Below are positions 60,426-64,000 of a DNA stretch of 64,000 nucleotides, in pieces; within the stretch, counting starts at the first letter, position 1; the number at the start of each line of letters is the position of its first letter. The notes beneath the pieces are model-generated. The model searched no databases. It had not been told where the DNA came from and worked only from the letters and a program-made list of their open reading frames with translations. Location of the stretch: assembly GCA_951394405.1 (NCBI GenBank), contig OX596337.1, forward strand, positions 806,001-870,000, in the 5' to 3' direction. The DNA is from Coprinellus micaceus (lineage: Eukaryota > Basidiomycota > Agaricomycetes > Agaricales > Psathyrellaceae). The position numbers and the translations under genes were made by a program.

Positions 60426-63112
60426 TCAGGGGCCCTGTTCCTTTGCCACGCTCGGCCTCTTCTTCTTGCCGTCGCCCTCCTCTCGCGCCGATGACTCCGA
60501 AGAACTGGTCTCTGCACGTGGCGAAGCAGAACCCTCCTCCGCGGCGGTATCCACCACCTCCTCGATCGACAAGTCCCTCGCAGCCACCCGTGCCGATTCG
60601 AAGCTCACCCAGCCCGGGTATATCTCTCCCGTCTCCAACACAGGCTGGACCTTGAAATCGTAACGGCGCTCCCCAGAGCTATAGGGCAGGTTTTCCTGCA
60701 GGATAGGGAACGTCTTCTTGTCACCAATGTTGATGTAGGTCGACGTTCCAATCCATGTGAGGGGACCGGGTTCCGAGCCAGGACCGTTGGGGAGCTGTTG
60801 GACGTAGACGTTGAAGTAGAGGAACCTGGGGAACCAGTGCTTCTTCGTAGGCTGCAGGCTCCACGGGATGCGAGTGTCTTCCGGGTCATTGATGTTGATC
60901 GGGGGGACAGTGCCAAAAGCTACTGCCACTTCCCAGTTCAGAGTCCCATCAACCTTTGTAGTTCCAGGGCTTTGCTCGAAGTAGATCCAGTGCTGAATGA
61001 TGTCGTATTCCTGGTACGCTGGAGGGGTATCGGGATGCACCGCGAGCTGGCCAACGAGGAAGGGAACTTCGACTGCTGGTGCGGGGTTCTTGAGCGCAAC
61101 CGCAACGATCAAACCGAGCTGGCCTTGGGTGAGGACGGGACCACCCGCTGCAGGGGTGGGGATCTCGAACTGAATCACGGCCTTCGACCAGCCATTGGCA
61201 AGGCTGATAGTCGAACTCGAGGTAATTGACATCAAGTCCTGGTTCGTGGTGGACCGGAGACCCACCGTGAACTCTGCGCTCGCGTTGACGATGTCCGGAA
61301 CCTTGTAGACCGCCGAAGCTTCGTACTTCCGCCGGCTGATCAAGTTGATAGTTTGGATGGGCACCCATAACGCGCCTTTGGGATTGTTGGAGCCAGGGAT
61401 GCTGAGGGTAATGCTCACAGAGTTGCCACCATTCCAGGCGTCCGCAAAGTTGAACTTGGTGATCCCGATGGGTGGTGCGTCGGTTCTCCCATCGAGCCGA
61501 GTCACCTTGGGCCGGGGCCAGATGAGGTCCCCGACAAGCGTCTGCTTGTCCATGTCTGTCCAACCCCTGACCGACTGCCACACCTTCTTGCCCTCAACAA
61601 ACCACGAGTCTCCAATACCAGGGCTGAAGGCGGTGTAATAAGGGAGGTCATGCGGCTCGGGAGGAGGGAGGTGAAGGTAATAGTCGGAGATGGGCTTGAA
61701 CAACCCGTGAGTGCACGGCGTTTCCCCTCCCTTGATCCCGAGGGGGGGTACAGTGACATTCCCGCTGGCAGGCCCGACCCAGAGCCGGGAATCGGTGTCC
61801 CAAAACTGGTCCCAATTCCACCCCGGGTTGTTCTCTTCGGTCTCCCATGTCCACCCCTGCGCGAAGAGCGCCGTGCTCAGCCCGAGTGTCTGAGGGGCGA
61901 TATGATCGAGGGCTCGATACAAGCCAAAGCCTCCTCCACCATGGCTACCTCTTCCCCAGACGTCAACACCCATGTAGATATCCTTCACAGTTTTCTTAGT
62001 GATATGGGGGTGTTCATCGACTGTTTGTCCAGTGAGCTGAGGATCAATCCGGGCGAAGTACCCAATAGTTTTCCCGGGAACGTCGTTATACCACTAAGAA
62101 GCTCTTTAGGTTCGCGATCGAACAGACACAACGCGAGATACGCACCCAGTAATTGGTAAAGATCCCACTCGACTCCAGGAAAAACGGCAAATTTGCGCTG
62201 TTCAACCTATCTTGCCACCACAGCTCGCCGCGAATCGTGACGCTATCGTACCAGATGGTTTGTGCATGCGGGCCGACCTTCTTTTCCAGTTCCGACTGCA
62301 GGAGGGTGATCCAGGACGACAGAGCGCGAGCCTCTTCAGCTCCACGGCCCAGCCCAATCTCAATGTTAAGCAGGTAACCATCGAACCCTCGCTCCTTGGC
62401 AATGTCGGCGAAGACCTCCGCGTAGTAGGGGCTCACAGGGATCGTCGCGTTGGCCAAGATCTGGGCTTCGCGAGTCGCAGAGTTAACTCCCGGGATTTTG
62501 CCCATGAGCATCCGGAGCATGTCGATCTCGCTCCCTCCTTCGAAGATGCTGGTGGCGACGGAGTTAGCGTGTAGGTGGCTTGGTGAGGCGAGACGACGAC
62601 CTACAGCGTTCCATGCATCGCTACTCCAGCACGATGAGCAGCGGTAATCCATTCCGGGGGAGGAATAGTGATTCGGTGGTGGGAGAAGCTGCGATTACGG
62701 TTGGTCGACGGATGTCAATTCTGTGTTTTGCGCTTACTAGTTGAATGTGTCCGTCGAAGACCACCAGTTGAAGGTGTACGATTTCGCGAATGGAGTCTCA
62801 ACGTATCCCCCCTAAGAAATAGTGATGAGACACAGGCCCTTGCCTCGCCCCTCTTCCTCACCTTGAAATCATGAGAAACCTAGGAGGAGCTGAGCGGGAG
62901 CAATCATTGCGATAACGATAAGGCGCAAATACCAGCAGTTTGCCCTTCCCCACTACGTCGTCCTGGATGAGCTTGCGAGGGACGTACTTAAGCACACCCT
63001 CCGAGTGGTCCAATGGGCCGGACAGTGTTCCTCTCCATGAATCGAATGCGGTGAGGGTATCCCAGTAAAGTGGCAGAGGTGATGGACGGGTTAGAGCCCC
63101 CGCCAACGGCAT
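60426..63112 (-). CDS. Endo-beta-N-acetylglucosaminidase (ENGase, GH85)
   Basis: Six exons (63112-62933, 62879-62862, 62811-62738, 62688-62605, 62548-62146, 62093-60426) give 808 residues; exon 2 is only 18 bp (VSHDFK). GH85 landmarks in order: GTLSGPLDHSEGVLKYVPRK, KLLVSHDFKGGYVE, FSHHRITIPPPEWITAAHRAG, TLIFEGGSEI, the catalytic FDGYLLNIEIG with the Asn and Glu pair (NxE), TIWYDSVT, LFFTNYW-like FTNYW, and VKDIYMGVDVWGRG. A C-terminal beta-rich region of about 400 residues follows, then a Ser/Glu-rich basic tail. It cuts between the two core GlcNAc residues of N-glycans. No signal peptide is seen, as in cytosolic ENGases that process free glycans in protein quality control. Possible alternative: nutrient use if secreted unconventionally. 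Confidence 0.93.
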
Positions 63113-63557
63113 CGCTCCTGCGCGAGAACAGGAAATGCGGGGTATAAGGAGGGAACGTTCCTGAGACGAGATATCTTATAGCAGCCCGTGTAAAGCAAAA
63201 GAAATAAGCTCGGAGATACTTGGCAGAAGGCGGAGAACTTCTCTTCTGCACCGTGGATGGATATCACACGGTACGTGGCCCCGTCGATCAGGTGCCCAGG
63301 TGCTTCGGGTCGTGGTCGCAGTGCTCAGGGAGCGTATAGGGGAGAAAGGGAGTGCATTGTAATAGCGGGAGCAGGTCAAGGCCCATTTTGTCCAACCTGA
63401 ATTTAAGCGCTGGTGCCGGCATTTCCCGACGCGATATTTCCACACTCATGTCACGCGTGCTCAGGCTGGCCAAAGCGCGCTCCCGAATTGAACATGACTC
63501 GGACATGACTACGCTACTTGAGTACTTCCTGGACCGCTCTTAAGGACTACTCTAGCA
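63113..63557. promoter_or_regulatory. Divergent promoter between ENGase and MGMT genes
   Basis: 445 bp between the two ATGs, with short frames only. No clear shared element was recognised. Confidence 0.45.
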
Positions 63558-64000
63558 ATGCCAGCGGAAAGGCGCGACCTGTCAAGATATCGATTCTCTG
63601 GGCCTCTGGGACACAAGAAAGAACACGTTGAGGCCCCTTCTGTTGCCGAGTCAGAGCACACACCTATTACTCCGGACATCGAATCCATAGGTCGACCTCT
63701 ATATTCAACAGGAACAATACCCGACGACGATGCTTCTCACTCCCAGGCAGTTCATGCCCAGTATCCCACTGATGGAACAGCTCGAGAGAAGTATCGAAAC
63801 ACGTCTGGAAAGGTAAGACTTGCATGTTTCCCCCACGGCGTCGCTCAACGAACGCGCATCAAACCAGCGCCTGACAGCATATCAATGGAAGGTATACGAC
63901 TACCTCATGACAATACCGCGAGGGAAGATCACCACGTATAAAGGGCTTGCCTCGGCCGTGGGTGGTTCTCCTAGATCCGGTACGTTCATTCGGAAGAACA
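63558..64000 (+). CDS. O6-alkylguanine-DNA alkyltransferase (MGMT/ATL family), 5' part
   Basis: Exons 63558-63812 and 63868-63979; the second ends at a GTACGT donor and the gene continues past the window. An N-terminal disordered stretch of about 85 residues (MPAERRDLSRYRFSG...) precedes the start of the DNA-binding domain: LTAYQWKVYDYLMTIPRGKI, TTYKGLASAVGGSPRS. This is the helix-turn-helix part of PF01035. The PCHR (or PWHR in ATL proteins) active-site motif lies beyond the edge, so active transferase and alkyltransferase-like protein cannot be told apart here. It repairs or flags O6-alkylguanine in nuclear DNA. Confidence 0.88.

Overview
The window is nuclear DNA of a filamentous basidiomycete, most probably an Agaricomycete and possibly a Rhizoctonia/Ceratobasidium-type fungus. 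Genes are dense and on both strands. They are split by many 50-65 bp GT...AG introns, and the mobile DNA is of kinds typical of Agaricomycetes (a Plavaka-type transposase and a copia-type gag-only LTR element). I joined exons by hand. For every gene where exon coordinates are listed the exon lengths sum to a multiple of three, which supports those models. The genus is inference.

Layout. 1-12.8 kb: the 5' part of a fungal protein of unknown function running off the left edge; two paralogous APH/choline-kinase-fold kinases about 6 kb apart, the second without the expected ATG; between them an LRRC40-like leucine-rich-repeat gene divergent from a zinc-ligand-bearing orphan; then a putative tail-anchored orphan. 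13.9-20.5 kb: a Plavaka (CACTA-like) transposase gene on the minus strand, broken by a young 1,684 bp LTR element with identical 240 bp LTRs and a 5 bp target duplication. 21.5-36.2 kb: mainly lineage-specific genes, including a coiled-coil protein, a Ser/Thr/Pro-rich protein, a DUF6698-like protein and a Cys-rich protein. 37.2-42.2 kb: three tandem decayed cytosolic HSP70 copies, one with an internal inversion. 42.2-46.5 kb: no gene that I can support.

46.5-64 kb is mostly conserved housekeeping and nutrient genes: a siderophore-iron transporter with two GATA-repressor-like boxes upstream; an Hrp1/Nab4-like two-RRM protein divergent from the glutaminase subunit of PLP synthase (SNO/PDX2); an 862 bp TIR element with a 9 bp target duplication; a secreted serine carboxypeptidase; an F-box protein; a GH85 endo-beta-N-acetylglucosaminidase; and, divergent from it, the start of an O6-alkylguanine-DNA alkyltransferase gene cut by the right edge.

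The genes do not form one pathway. Likely functional links are local: shared promoters (LRRC40-like/orphan, HRP1/SNO, ENGase/MGMT) and probable iron control of the transporter. I see no metabolic gene cluster, and no tRNA or rRNA gene that I can defend.
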